Shown in pieces: positions 1 through 10,713 of a stretch of DNA of 64,000 nucleotides. A model generated the notes under the pieces. The model was not told the origin of the DNA. It searched no databases and saw nothing but the letters and a program-made list of their open reading frames with translations. The translations under genes were made by a program, and so were the position numbers. This stretch comes from Agapetus fuscipes (taxonomy: Eukaryota; Arthropoda; Insecta; Trichoptera; Glossosomatidae). Each line of letters begins with the position of its first letter. Position 1 is the stretch's first letter. The stretch lies in assembly GCA_951799405.1 (NCBI GenBank), contig OX637346.1:10439215-10503214 (forward strand), read 5' to 3'.

Positions 1-619
1 GGCAAGGCCACGTATAAAGTCGTTTGATTATATTATTCTGCCTTTATTTCTATGCTGCTTCATTGACCAGCCCCAATGGTAAGCGATTTGGCTGTTTTTT
101 TTTCCCCTTCTTATTTTTCTCTCAGCGTCAATACACAGGCCTTGTTTTGAGTCTCGTCCCTGCTTTGGAAAAATTACAACACAAAGCACTGCCTTAAAAA
201 ATCAACCCCCTTTCTACAGTCGTTTCAGTTTTGAATCCAATTTCAAGTCTGCAAAATGAAATGTTCTGTTTATTTAAATGCACGCACAATTGCTTTAAAG
301 AATGATTTTTTTTATTTACTCAAATAAAGTTTATTGGTACGATTTTTTTTACATAAAACAGCAGGGGCGTGCATTATTACAGCAGTAGGTATGCAGCAAC
401 ACAAGATTTCTTCAATTTCTGGAAGAACAGATATCATTTTTTGAAAAACTCTTCAAGTACATAATTAGGTATCAATATAACGTTACGTTTGTGTATTTTT
501 TGTTTTAATGATTTTTCATCGATTCAGTTAATATTTAGAACATAACAGGATCTACATGCAATTCTGACGAGAAAAATAAAGAAGCAACTATAGTTTTGAG
601 TTTCACCAAAAGAAATCAT

Positions 620-905
620 TTGAATTTTTTTATAAATATTTAAAAAATTGAAATGTTAAAACATGGTTTTAATTCACTTTATTATTTTTGTTTTTGCTCG
701 AACATTTTCGCCTAATAAAGAATCTTTAAGAGGGTTTTGAAAATTATTTTATACAAATATATTTGTAACCATTCTGCTCCTGAAGATGCCTCATTAGGCG
801 AAAATGTTCGAGCAAAAACAAAAAAAAATAAAGTGAATTAAAACCATGTTTTACCATTTAAATTTTTTAAATATTTAAAAAAATGGACTTTCACTGTGTT
901 AACAG
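620..905. mobile_element. Foldback element with about 90-bp inverted arms and stem-loop module
   Basis: Arms about 625-716 and 793-885 are inverted copies (roughly 95% identical by eye), including GTTTTTGCTCGAACATTTTC and its complement. The inner edge of the right arm holds the module CCTGAAGATGCC-loop-GGCGAAAATG followed by AAGTGAATTAAAAC. The right end is GGACTTTCACTGTG. No protein frame. Confidence 0.65.
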
Positions 906-906
906 A

Positions 907-945
907 TCTCATCTAATCTAAGCTGCAAGGATATATCGCACGCTT
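907..945 (-). repeat. Repeat M 3' end fragment
   Basis: CTCATCTAATCTAAGCTGCA followed by AGGATATATCGCACG: the tail end of repeat M only. Confidence 0.5.
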
Positions 946-1174
946 AATAATAAAGAGAAATAATTTGAAAATTGGGAAATCGAGATTTTGTAATAAAACG
1001 CAAGAACAATGCGAGAAGAATAGGTAGAATGCGACAGCCGTTCAATTTGGACGAATATGACCGATATAAAACATCGGCCGCCTTTTTCATCCCATACAAT
1101 TTGTACTGGGTGTCTGATCTTTAAACGTGATTTCCCAACATTCTTGTTTTTTGAGTTATTGCTCTTTATTATTA

Positions 1175-1403
1175 AACGTGCGATATATCATTTAAGATTT
1201 ATATTAAATGCATTCCCACAAACAGACATGTATAATTTCGCGCTAACACATGCCGCATGTGGACCTACAATATAAAAACCCAATCTCAAATGAAATAAGC
1301 CCTGCAACTCTTGCCGTCCTTCCCTGAAACAGGGGTGACATTGGCAAAGTGAACCATTTTTTACAGTATGGGTGGTCAACCGCATACCAACCTATAAGTC
1401 AAG
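1175..1403 (-). repeat. Repeat M copy
   Basis: Repeat M is the commonest repeat in the window, about 250 bp. In its own orientation it starts TTCCTTGACTTATAGGTTGG, contains ATGGTTCACTTTGCCAATGT, CCTGTTTCAGGGAAGG, GGTCCACATGCGGCATG and CTGTTTGTGGGAATGCAT, and ends CTTAGATTAGATTAG. This copy is full length and its longest frame is 65 codons (MRLTTHTVKNGSL...). Confidence 0.8.
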
Positions 1404-2520
1404 GAACAGGTCAACACTAAAAAATATAAATCATTTTAATATTATCAAGATTAAGAAGATACTTAAAAGGTGGTGGATTTTAAATAAAAGTTATAATTTT
1501 GAACAGCTTATGTATATGCTCTAGAAAAAAATGTATAAACGCTTTAGAGTCCGATGTGTTTACAGATCACCACCCAATATCCAGCTCGCTCACTTAAAAC
1601 ATTTTTTTTTGCTTTTCGCGAGCGGTTAACTCCCCCCCCCCTCCACCCGGTCCATGTACACTATTTCTCATGCTATAAATTAAAGATACGCTTTCCTTCA
1701 GATGCACGGCGCATCTCCACTGCAGTGAAAACTATTGTATTCATAATAGAGCTTAAAGCTCATTGAGTAATACCACAGAGGAGCGGAAACTAGCTTACTG
1801 CATTGATACATACTATCTACCACTTTTGTCTCAGTCCTGTCAAACGTTGCAATTGTGTAGTCATACAAAACATGTTTGTACGTGTCAAATTTTATGTTTC
1901 TTTGCATTCCCCATTTTGTGTTTTGACACTCAATAACAACACATGCCATAATGCTTTTTTTCTTTTTTATCGATCACAAGATGTATGCCGCATGCGTCTA
2001 TGTTAGGACTGCTCCGGGCACAGTACGCACGTGGCAATGCTGCCATCTTTCTAGAAACATTTTTACATTCGCCCGAGTTTTTTTGTACACATGAAGATCC
2101 AACTGTAAAGTTCTTTGTTCTCTTTCTTACTAATGACCATTTTCGTAAGGAGGTTGAAATAGATATATATTGTCTATGTTCGTTAAAGTAATTTGTAGTC
2201 CACACATATTAAAGTCAATGTTAAAGCTCCTCTTTGCCCCGAGTATAAAGTTTATATCTTAACTCAACCGTAGCGTTTATTATAAAATGTATGAAATCTT
2301 GAATAGCGTGTGTAGTGAGTGTTTTCACATTGAATAGGTTTTAAGTAAAACAGATTGCTTAGGTTTAACTGAAAGTTGCACATTTAAGGTGCTTAGCTTA
2401 GAACGTATGAATATGTGTTTATTTACTGTATCGACCCCTAAATGCTTGTTTGTCTCACGTTCATCAGAGGTAATTTCACTTGAGCAATTTTTTTACGTGT
2501 ACTCGATCAATGTGTCTTTT
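1404..2520. other. Unassigned AT-rich DNA
   Basis: No frame with protein-like composition and no repeat I can classify. It contains a CCCCCCCCCC run near 1631. Confidence 0.4.
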
Positions 2521-2749
2521 CAGTGGCGAAGGGTGCCAAACAACTCAATTTCCATCGGCTTCCCTTTTAAAATGAGGCAACAAAGTAGTTAAAAAATATA
2601 GACACAAAGTAAAAAAGTACATTTAAAACAAACAAAACATTACGTATTTTTTCCCCATTGAAACCATGCAGTCTACTTTATTATCATTTCTGCCTCATTT
2701 TAAAAAAGAAACCGATAAAAATCGTGTTGTTTGGCACCCTTCGCCACTG
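2521..2749. mobile_element. Miniature inverted-repeat element with CAGTGGCG ends
   Basis: Ends CAGTGGCGAAGGGTGCCAAA and its reverse complement. The arms (2521-2578, 2692-2749) are inverted with about 85% identity by eye. CAGTGGCG-type ends suggest a hAT relative. A near duplication (TGTCTTTT before, TGTCTTAT four bases after) is imperfect. Confidence 0.65.
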
Positions 2750-3260
2750 GCACTGTCTTATGAAAACTGGAAATCGATTTTAAAAATATTTCAAATAACT
2801 CTCCTATTATCGTATTTTATGTTTTTTCTTAGCTTAGAATGTGTAGAATGTGATCTTTAAGACAATTTCATAAAAGAGGATCTTTGAATCAAATGGTAGA
2901 TTGGCCAAATAAGCGATACTGCAAATGACTTGAATCAGCGGATGAGAAATAAAGAAAAACGATATGAAGAGAATGATGAATATTGAGGAGATAAAGTAAG
3001 TGAGCAGCGGCAGAACAAAATTAAAACGCATCTGTGGAGATACTGGCCACCCCAAATGGAAAATGACTGGCTATAATTACAGAATTTACCTCTCTCTCTA
3101 TAGTACCCACCTCTCTAAAAACTCCCTCTAAATTATTTAAGGTTTACGCAGCTGTATTTATTAATACGTACTCATAATTAAAACAGGCTTCTTAAATTTA
3201 AGAGAGAAAGTATTATTATAAAGTTTTTTTTATTATAAAGTTACTAATTATACATATCTG

Positions 3261-3335
3261 CTTGTGGGAATGCATTTAATATAAAACTTAAATGATATAT
3301 ATCTTTGCAGCTTAGATTAGATTAGATTAGATAAA
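3261..3335 (+). repeat. Repeat M 3' part with (ATTAG)n tail
   Basis: GCTTGTGGGAATGCATTTAA then TATCTTTGCAGCTTAGATTA and pentamer repeats. The 5' part is missing. Confidence 0.65.
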
Positions 3336-4559
3336 GTATATTTATAAACTTCAAATAAATCATAGAAATATAAAGTTTTTCTTTTACGTTGTAAATTTTA
3401 GGTTTTAAGTTGTTGAAAAGTATTTGATATTGATGAGATTTGGATCTTTTGTTTATTGGTAAACATGCAATTTTTTTAGCTTGAAATAACGCATATTTGC
3501 TACACATATAGTGTTTTATTGTGTCAGTCATCTGTCTGCGTTTGTTGCCAATCAGAGAGAGATAGATATCCATGAACTGCTTCAAATCCTGGAAGTATGA
3601 AGTTTTCGGGAAAATTTTTTGCTCTTCTTTCCAAAATTTTCCCTTCAAAAATGATGCTTAGAAAAATGTATATGCCTATTCAAGTGTTATATTTATTCGT
3701 TTGGTTCTCTCTTTAAAACTTTTCTCGTAAGCTCTATTCTTTCTTCTCCTTTCTTCAGCAATTTTTCGTTGCATTTTCCTTTCAACCTATGATTTCTTGA
3801 TCATCTTCTTCCAAATCCACATCCCGAATGCTTCTTGCTTAATTTGGAAGATCCAGATTTTGTAGCCATAAAACAAAAGCTTTCGTGAATCCTATTCTTA
3901 ACATTCATTAATTATGAATTGTAAATTTTATTTGATGCTTATTGGCGAGTTATGGAAATTATAAATGGAAACCTGTACATTTAAGGGAAGATATCGTCAG
4001 GAAGCTAAAAATGCAACATATAAAGTATCCAAAGACTGAGAATAAGAAGAGAAGTTTTCCTAATTTATTGTTTTTGTGCAAATATAATTTAATTGTTAAT
4101 TATTATATCAATCTTGAACATGATATCACAACTAGTTTGGCCGGTACTAAGTGGCTTTCTGAACTATTTTAATATGCAATGCAGACTCCTGCAGTTAATC
4201 ACTACAAACAAGCCAATCACGTTCATACGAATCCTGCCGCTTGTATAATATTATTAATTATTCAGAAGCAAACAGCTTTGCCATGATCATCACAGACAAA
4301 ACAATAACTAATATTTAGTACTACAACTAAATCATATTATGTCAGAGACGATATTCCACATGTACCTATGAGAAAGGCAATACATTGGGAAAAATGCAAT
4401 TAAGCATGGAATAACGATTTAAAACTTAAGTTTACAATTAAATATCAGTCGTTAGCGTTGTAAGAGATCAATTTACTTTACACTCATATGATTTTTTTTA
4501 AATTTTCCTTTACCCAGGACACGCGCTTGGCTGATGTCCTTGCATGCACATGTGTCTTA
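3336..4559. other. Unassigned AT-rich DNA
   Basis: Short frames only, of low-complexity composition (Lys/Asn/Phe/Ile-rich). Nothing recognised. Confidence 0.4.
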
Positions 4560-4800
4560 AAAATAAATAATCGAAGCTGCAACAATATATTGACATTAAG
4601 GATTCATACTAATTTAATCCACGCCCTCAAGCAGAGACGGGTAATAAACGGTAATACACGCTTATTATGCTGTCTGTGTACGTATTTACGAAATAAGACC
4701 TTAAAGTTAAATGCACATAATATACCCTGTAAATTTTCGCTTCTTTGAGACAAGGGTGATATTAGAAATATTGAATCATCGATTTATAGAATAGGTAATC
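4560..4800 (-). repeat. Repeat M, highly diverged
   Basis: Retains the order of landmarks (GAAGCTGCAACAATATATTG, AAGGATTCATACTAATT, TGAGACAAGGGTGATATT), but identity is low. Confidence 0.4.
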
Positions 4801-4839
4801 TAGGTTTTTTGCAGTAACTTCGTGAAAGTTCATCTTTAC

Positions 4840-4950
4840 AATTTTTAAAAAATAATAAAAAACTTTGTTTTAAACTAGTAGTGCACTACAAAAATAAACT
4901 CACAAGTGAATTAAAACAAAGTTTTTTATTATTTTTTACAAATTATAGAA
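4840..4950. mobile_element. Short foldback, about 28-bp arms
   Basis: AAATAATAAAAAACTTTGTT near 4850 and its inverse AACAAAGTTTTTTATTATTT near 4917; the loop contains GTAGTGCACTAC. AGTGAATTAAAAC at the inner edge links it to the foldback family. Confidence 0.5.
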
Positions 4951-5095
4951 TAGGTGTTTAGTCCTCTTTCAATTAACCTAGCATAAACAAGTTTCATCCA
5001 CAAAATGTACGTAATTTTATACTTGTCAGTGTTTTTTTAATCCTCAGTAAATTTTATAGAAATAAAGCATAGATGAATCTTTATTACATTACAAC

Positions 5096-5160
5096 ACTGT
5101 TTTAATTTCACTTGATTTATAAATAAACTAACCTTTTCGATCACTCACGATCATCATCAG
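5096..5160 (-). other. Stem-loop module of the foldback family
   Basis: The minus strand reads CCTGATGATGATCGTGAGTG then ATCGAAAAGGTTAG and AAGTGAAATTAAAACAGTG. The GATC/GATC stem is followed by GAAA. The TIR element at 5161 is inserted exactly at its edge. Confidence 0.5.
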
Positions 5161-6367
5161 GTAGGGGCAAGTGGTGTACCTATGGACAAGCTCTTTTTTT
5201 TTTTACTGAATATTTTTTTTCTCGCAAGTTAAGAAAGGTAGAGAGAAGATTGTTTATGTTATGTATTCATTGTCTAATTGTGCATAACTAACTTATTTTT
5301 AGTTTTGTATAATATTGACCTGTGTTGTGTTACGACCTTTCCCCCAAAAATCGCATTTTTGTCCAGAGGTACACTTATGGGTGTGTACCTGTGGACAGGG
5401 GTAAGTGTACCTTGGGACAGCATGTGTACCTCTGGACATCAAAACATTTAAGTAGTTTAAATATGATTAAACATAGTATTATTTTATATTTTATTGGTGA
5501 TAAAGTTGCAGAAACTTATTATTATAAAAATGACAACAAAACATTTTGATAGCGATTATTAAAAACACGTAATATATATTGTTAGAAGAACCTACGTTAT
5601 CACAACAAATAATATTAAAAATATTTTTTATTTTTCATGTATAACTCATACATCTCTTCGGAATCATATGAATCTGATCCAAAAACACCTTTATTAAAGG
5701 GCTGCATTTTTGAAAAGTGTGAGGATGCAAAGTTAAAATGAAAACTTTGGATTCTTTTGCTTTTTCAATAACTTGTATATTTATATGAAAATCGTGGTTA
5801 TCCATAATTAGGAGAATTTGATCACTTTTTTAAGGTATCACATGAGAAATTTTGATTCGTTTGACCAACTAAAAGATGGATATAAAAAATAATTAGAAAA
5901 GTCTAACAAGCATTTTCTTTTAAGTTGAGTACCTGTGGACTAAAGGCGTGTACTTTTGGACGTCCATAGGTACACGCAAAAAATTGTCCAGAGGTACACA
6001 AATGATACTAAATTAAAACATCAACTGACATTTAATTTTGAGGTTCAAAATAAGGCAAATGAATGCTCTATCGTTTTAAGCAATCCCTAAACCCTACATC
6101 GGTATTATCATTTGACTAAAATATTTCATAATCACACCATGAAAACTGTAAAAAAAATGCATAAAAATTTACTTTTTGTTGTTGAAAACTTGAATTGTAA
6201 AAAAAAGGCACGTGTTGTAGGTGATGACAAGGTACACACAATAATATTGAGAGCTTACAAAAATGTAATATCCCCGTTTATGTGAGGATTTTTAATCTTC
6301 TGTATTTCCAGAGATATGATGGTGTCCAAAGGTACACAGCGTCCAGAGGTACACCACTTGCCCCTAC
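5161..6367. mobile_element. Non-autonomous DNA element with 27-bp terminal inverted repeats and eleven 14-bp internal motifs
   Basis: Left end GTAGGGGCAAGTGGTGTACC and right end its reverse complement; the match continues to 27 bp with one mismatch. The motif GTGTACCTNTGGAC occurs at 5174, 5383, 5405, 5424, 5927 and 5948 in plus orientation and at 5361, 5962, 5986, 6324 and 6341 in minus, clustered in three groups. No transposase frame. I see no clear target-site duplication and cannot assign a superfamily. Confidence 0.75.
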
Positions 6368-6455
6368 AACAAAATTCATTAAAAACAAAAACAATTACAA
6401 ATTATGTCTTTGTTATGTACGACCGGTTTCGTGAATGGACTTTACTTGATCAGGT

Positions 6456-8000
6456 ATGAAGATATTACTCTCACAGTCTCATTTTTAAAATCATAGAAAA
6501 GCAATCTTATCTGAGAAGACATTTCAATGAACACTTTTGTAGGTACATAAGATTTTCGATATCAGTACAAACATTTTACTGAATTACTATCTTCAATTTT
6601 TTTTAACCACAAGATACAAAATACGTTTCGAGCGATAACAATTATTTTCAAAATTCTCAGCTCGATTTAACACATTTTTTCGCGCGGGAAAAATGTTTTT
6701 ATTTTTCGTCTTTAATGGCTTATCTAACTGTATTAACATTTTTATTCCCATCTTTTACGTTTAATGGTCCGTGGACTAACGCGCGCCAAAGAAACGGGCT
6801 GTGATCTAATTGCAAAAAAAGAGCTCGGCGCGCGTATCAGACCTCGCACTATATAATAATAACGCTAAAAAACACAAAAAATAAATCATGGTAGGCCACC
6901 CCCCCCACCCCCTTGTCTGAAGAAAGAATAAAACAACGCTTCCTGAAATATTATTTCTTCCCTTTAAAAGTTTTAAAATACAGAGTGAAAATATTTTATT
7001 TATTTACAATAATTATTATCTATGTGATGTGGATCTACTATGAAAATGGATTCAACCCAAAAAAAAAATTTTTTCGTCGGGCAAGTGTTACAGCTATGTG
7101 GCTCAGGTCCTCATGAATCAATAAAAAAACATTTGTCATGTCATTATTTAATAAAAAAAAAACAGTAAGCGTGAAGGGTCAAATGCTTTTTCGAATTCTT
7201 TCGAGTAATGGCATGTTCTATTCGCAGTTTTTTTTATGTAGGTACTGACGTTTCGCTTCGACGGGCGGAAAGCATCTTCAAGGCTTTTGATCAAAGCAAC
7301 GCGGTGTCCTTGACGTCTTCTTACTGTTCAGACAGCAAATAAAACATGTGCCTAATTCAAAAGAATTTGTTATTTATATTGTATTTAAATTCTTCTATTT
7401 GTTTCTGACCTCACATATGAATCGCGCAATTCCACGAACAAGTCCTACATCTCTCTTCCTAATCTGTACCCCAAGTAAGTCTATTTCCGTGTAAACTAAA
7501 CAAGAAATCCACGGACATTTAACTCACACTTGAGGCGCTGTCTTAGATTCCATGTTAATTTTGGATAACGCTATGGTTGAGTATAAATGTATACTTTTAT
7601 ACTTGGGTTCCTGTTATTATTTGAAGCGCCGTCGTGTCTATTGTTGAGTGAATCTCTGTAAATGAATAAACCACGCTCACATGCTACGGGATCTTACTTT
7701 GTTTTGTTCAGCATACACACAAATGTCTTGTAATGAATAAATTTGTATGTTTGTTAAAGCCTTCCTGAGAGCGACAAAACGCAACAATGGAGGGGTCGAC
7801 GCTAAAGCTTATCAAATGAAATGATAATTACACACAAAACACACATTTAAATACGTACAAATGTAGGCTTAACATGGTTCTTGTTATGACAATACTACAG
7901 ATTAAAGATCATTAAGTTCTTTTGAGACTTTGTTTATTATTTACTACAAAAGAACAGTTCATTTCAAATACTTTCAGATCTGTTATTTACTATTTTTTTA
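6456..8000. other. Mostly unassigned DNA
   Basis: Local CpG-bearing patches (GCGCGCCAAAG, CTCGGCGCGCGTATC near 6780-6840) and the module variant at 7230. No gene seen. Confidence 0.4.
7230..7290 (-). other. Stem-loop module, variant
   Basis: The minus strand has CCTTGAAGATGCTTTCCGCC then CGTCGAAGCGAAACGTCAG: same GAAGATG-stem-GAAACGTC layout with a longer loop. Confidence 0.35.
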
Positions 8001-8175
8001 GATGACGCAACACACAACACAACAATACGTAGCTAACAGCCCTGCTACCCAGGATCAGGACATCAACCGTCGCATCATCAACACCTCTACGGCACTACAA
8101 CAAGAGTCATTGAGCCCTAGAGTCTCTGAAATCAAGGGAGTCTCCCGTACAGGATTCCTTATAAAAAACCTTTGA
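8001..8175 (+). mobile_element. LINE A 3' end, truncated copy
   Basis: Shares CAACACCTCTACGGCACTAC, TTGAGCCCTAGAGTCTCTGA and GGGAGTCTCCCGTACAGGAT with the tail of the LINE A copy at 46789. Confidence 0.65.
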
Positions 8176-8239
8176 AATACATTATGCAGTTTTTTCTCAA
8201 ATGAACATTTACGTCAAATAAGGGAGATATCGACAAAAC

Positions 8240-8305
8240 TGAAAGAACTTAAAGAGTGTGGGTGGTCTCTGGCCTGCTCGATACCAACTTATAAGTCAAG
8301 AAATA
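8240..8305 (-). repeat. Repeat M terminal fragment
   Basis: GTGTGGGTGGTCTCTGGCCT and ATACCAACTTATAAGTCAAG: the 5' end of the element only. Confidence 0.5.
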
Positions 8306-8515
8306 AAAAACATTATCTGAATGACTGAAATATATGCACCCTTTTTCTTACTTAACCGCTCAACAAATTTTCATAATGTTTTTTTTAAACGGGTAGATTA
8401 CCCTAAAACATATTTTCTAAAAAGTTTGATGATGGTAAGATTACATACTAAATCCCCTGCTGTTGCTTTCTTCACCTGTGAAATAAATTGATTCATGCAC
8501 AATTGGCGTAGTAAT

Positions 8516-8548
8516 ATATAGTCCAGTCTACAGGCTGGACTATATAAT
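8516..8548. other. Short palindrome
   Basis: TATATAGTCCAGTCTACAGG then CTGGACTATATAATA: 13-bp arms. No associated gene. Confidence 0.5.
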
Positions 8549-9419
8549 AGACATAAACAAACAATTCAATAAACGTACAAAAAACCATGGTCCAACATTG
8601 CAGATCTATCGCCAATGCTTTCAGTCGTTGCATACTGCTTTCACTTCAACATAAGGACTATCATAATCCCTATAATGATTTCAAAATATAATGCTTACGT
8701 GCAATCGATATCAGAAAAAATATTGTATGTATGTAGGCACGACTATTTCGTATGATATGAAAACGTGTCATATTAATTTTCCTAGAGTAAACTTTCACAA
8801 AAGCGCTCCTCATAGGTTGCTCGACACGTCATCAGCGCTTTCAATACCAACTTATGTTAACACACATGTGCGAGGCCAGGTCAAAACAACCAGTGACATT
8901 TATATTTTATTGTTTACTATTTATTCATTCATTAATTCATATTTTTCCCCCTTCAGAGTCATCATTTTTAGTTAATACGAATGTTTTGTTTTGACTTTTG
9001 TTTGACCTGCTATTTTTTTGTTAATTAGCACTTCTGATTTTACTTGTTGTGATAGTCATGGACAAAGGACATATCTAGCAATACAGGATTTTTCTCCCAA
9101 ATTCTTTTTTTTTTTTTCAATCTTAGGAACAGAAAAAAATCAGGGGGGCAAATTCTATGAAAACGATTACTGCGTCATTCCGCAATGTTACGATATTATT
9201 TTCTGCCATCAAATATCGAATAAACTATGACGTGTGCGCTTGTGCATTATCATAATGCAATATTTATAAATGGTTCTAACCTTTTCACCCAATCGACGCA
9301 TAGCTTCAATGTAGTTTTCTTGTATGACTATAAGACCTGCGACATAACAACAACAAATATTAAAAACTTGAATGTACGTTCAGCTCAGTTGTGGTTGAAA
9401 AGTTTTTTTGAATAACATT

Positions 9420-9728
9420 GACGATCAAAATAATGTGATGAGTAGGTTTGGGCATGTGAAAAGAATGAATGATGATAGACTGACAAAGTATGTATACAAA
9501 GAAAGTGTGAAAGGAAAAAGAGGGAAGAAAAGTATGGAGTGATCAGATTGAAGAGATTGTGATCTTTCACATGGGATATACAAAATGAGCGTAAAAGAAG
9601 AAAATGCATGAAAATGTGATGGATATGAAGTAATTGAAAGAGGTATGTCAGGATAGGAAAAAATGGAGGCAACTCTGCAGAGGCTCTGGCCACCCCTAGC
9701 GGAATGGCGACAGAGTTACAGTTACAGT
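9420..9728 (+). mobile_element. LINE B relic
   Basis: Nucleotide match to the 17869-18300 copy (AGACTGACAAAGTATGTATA, GGCAACTCTGCAGAGGCTCT, GGAATGGCGACAGAGTTACA), with the frame broken by indels. Confidence 0.65.
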
Positions 9729-10390
9729 ATTGCATGAGTTTAAAGGGTACGTTTTTTAAACAAACCTCGTACATACATACGCACAACTTATACACCATAC
9801 TCATTTAAAGTAGGAAGTACCCCTAGTATTCGTGGGGACTAGAGACACGAGTCAAGTTCACGAAGTTGAAGGGAAACGGTTCACGCGCTTGTCTCAGGAA
9901 GCCCTGCCCAACTTTCAACAATCAGTCCCTCCCCAAGTACTCAAATTTACTTTGGAAAAGCGTTTCACCGAAGATGCATGAAAACTTAAACGCTTACTAT
10001 ATGCGCCGTTTCAGTTTGAATATATTTCAAATAAACGCTGTGATTGAGTAAAGATAGGAAGTTGTACACTTGAGGTAGAGCTCGGCCCCAGTGTGTGACG
10101 CTTATAGTATAAGTCGGGCGTGAATGGCTTGCAGTCATAACTCTGGCCTGTATAATATTGTGCTTGGCTTCTAAAGACATTGTTCACTTGTGTGGTAAAC
10201 TTGGTGGATTAAGTCAGAGCGATTCATCGCGTTGTTGTGGAGTTGGGTTACATCGGTTTAATGAATAACATGGCAGCATGCAGTACGGCTCACTTTAATT
10301 TTGTAACCCTCTTGTGATACAAACCTCCACATTCAAAATACCTTTCTAGCGAAAAACTACATAGGTACATGACTTGAAGGAATCTGTTGC

Positions 10391-10713
10391 GGTCTGATCT
10401 ATAGCTTAGTTGCTAGAGTGCTCGAATTCTATGCCGAGAGCTGAGTTTCAAATCCCACCGATGGTATCATAAATAGTTTTCCGTTTCGGTGTTTATTAAA
10501 ATTCCAAAATAAAAATACCGCCAAAGTTTACTCAGCCTTCACAAAGAAATGAGTACCAGTCCTCTTAAGAGCTAGGAAACCTCCACATCAATTGAAGTGT
10601 TTGGCGGAAGGCTGGCCCCCTTGCTTGTAAAACTACATTGGTTTACTCGCCACATGCGACCCCTTTCGTGGAGAACACCACTTTATATGTATAGCTTAGT
10701 TGAGTTTTGTTAC
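10391..10713 (+). mobile_element. tRNA-derived SINE, family 2
   Basis: Head with A-box-like TAGCTTAGTTGCTAGAGTGC and B-box-like GAGTTTCAAATCCCACC. Body motifs: TTTCCGTTTCGGTGTTTATT, AGCTAGGAAACCTCCAC, GGCTGGCCCCCTTG, CGCCACATGCGACCC. The end is TATGTATAGCTTAGTTG. Confidence 0.65.

Noticed and set aside
778..812. Confident call of an active hammerhead ribozyme
   Set aside because: CTGAAGA and GAAA fit the core, but all copies carry an extra U before helix II and helix III/cleavage-site pairing is not clear; kept only as a hypothesis.
1175..1403. Repeat M frame (MRLTTHTVKNGSL...) as a small Cys-rich protein gene
   Set aside because: The frame recurs only because the repeat recurs. One-base indels move the first half between frames in different copies and many copies have stops.
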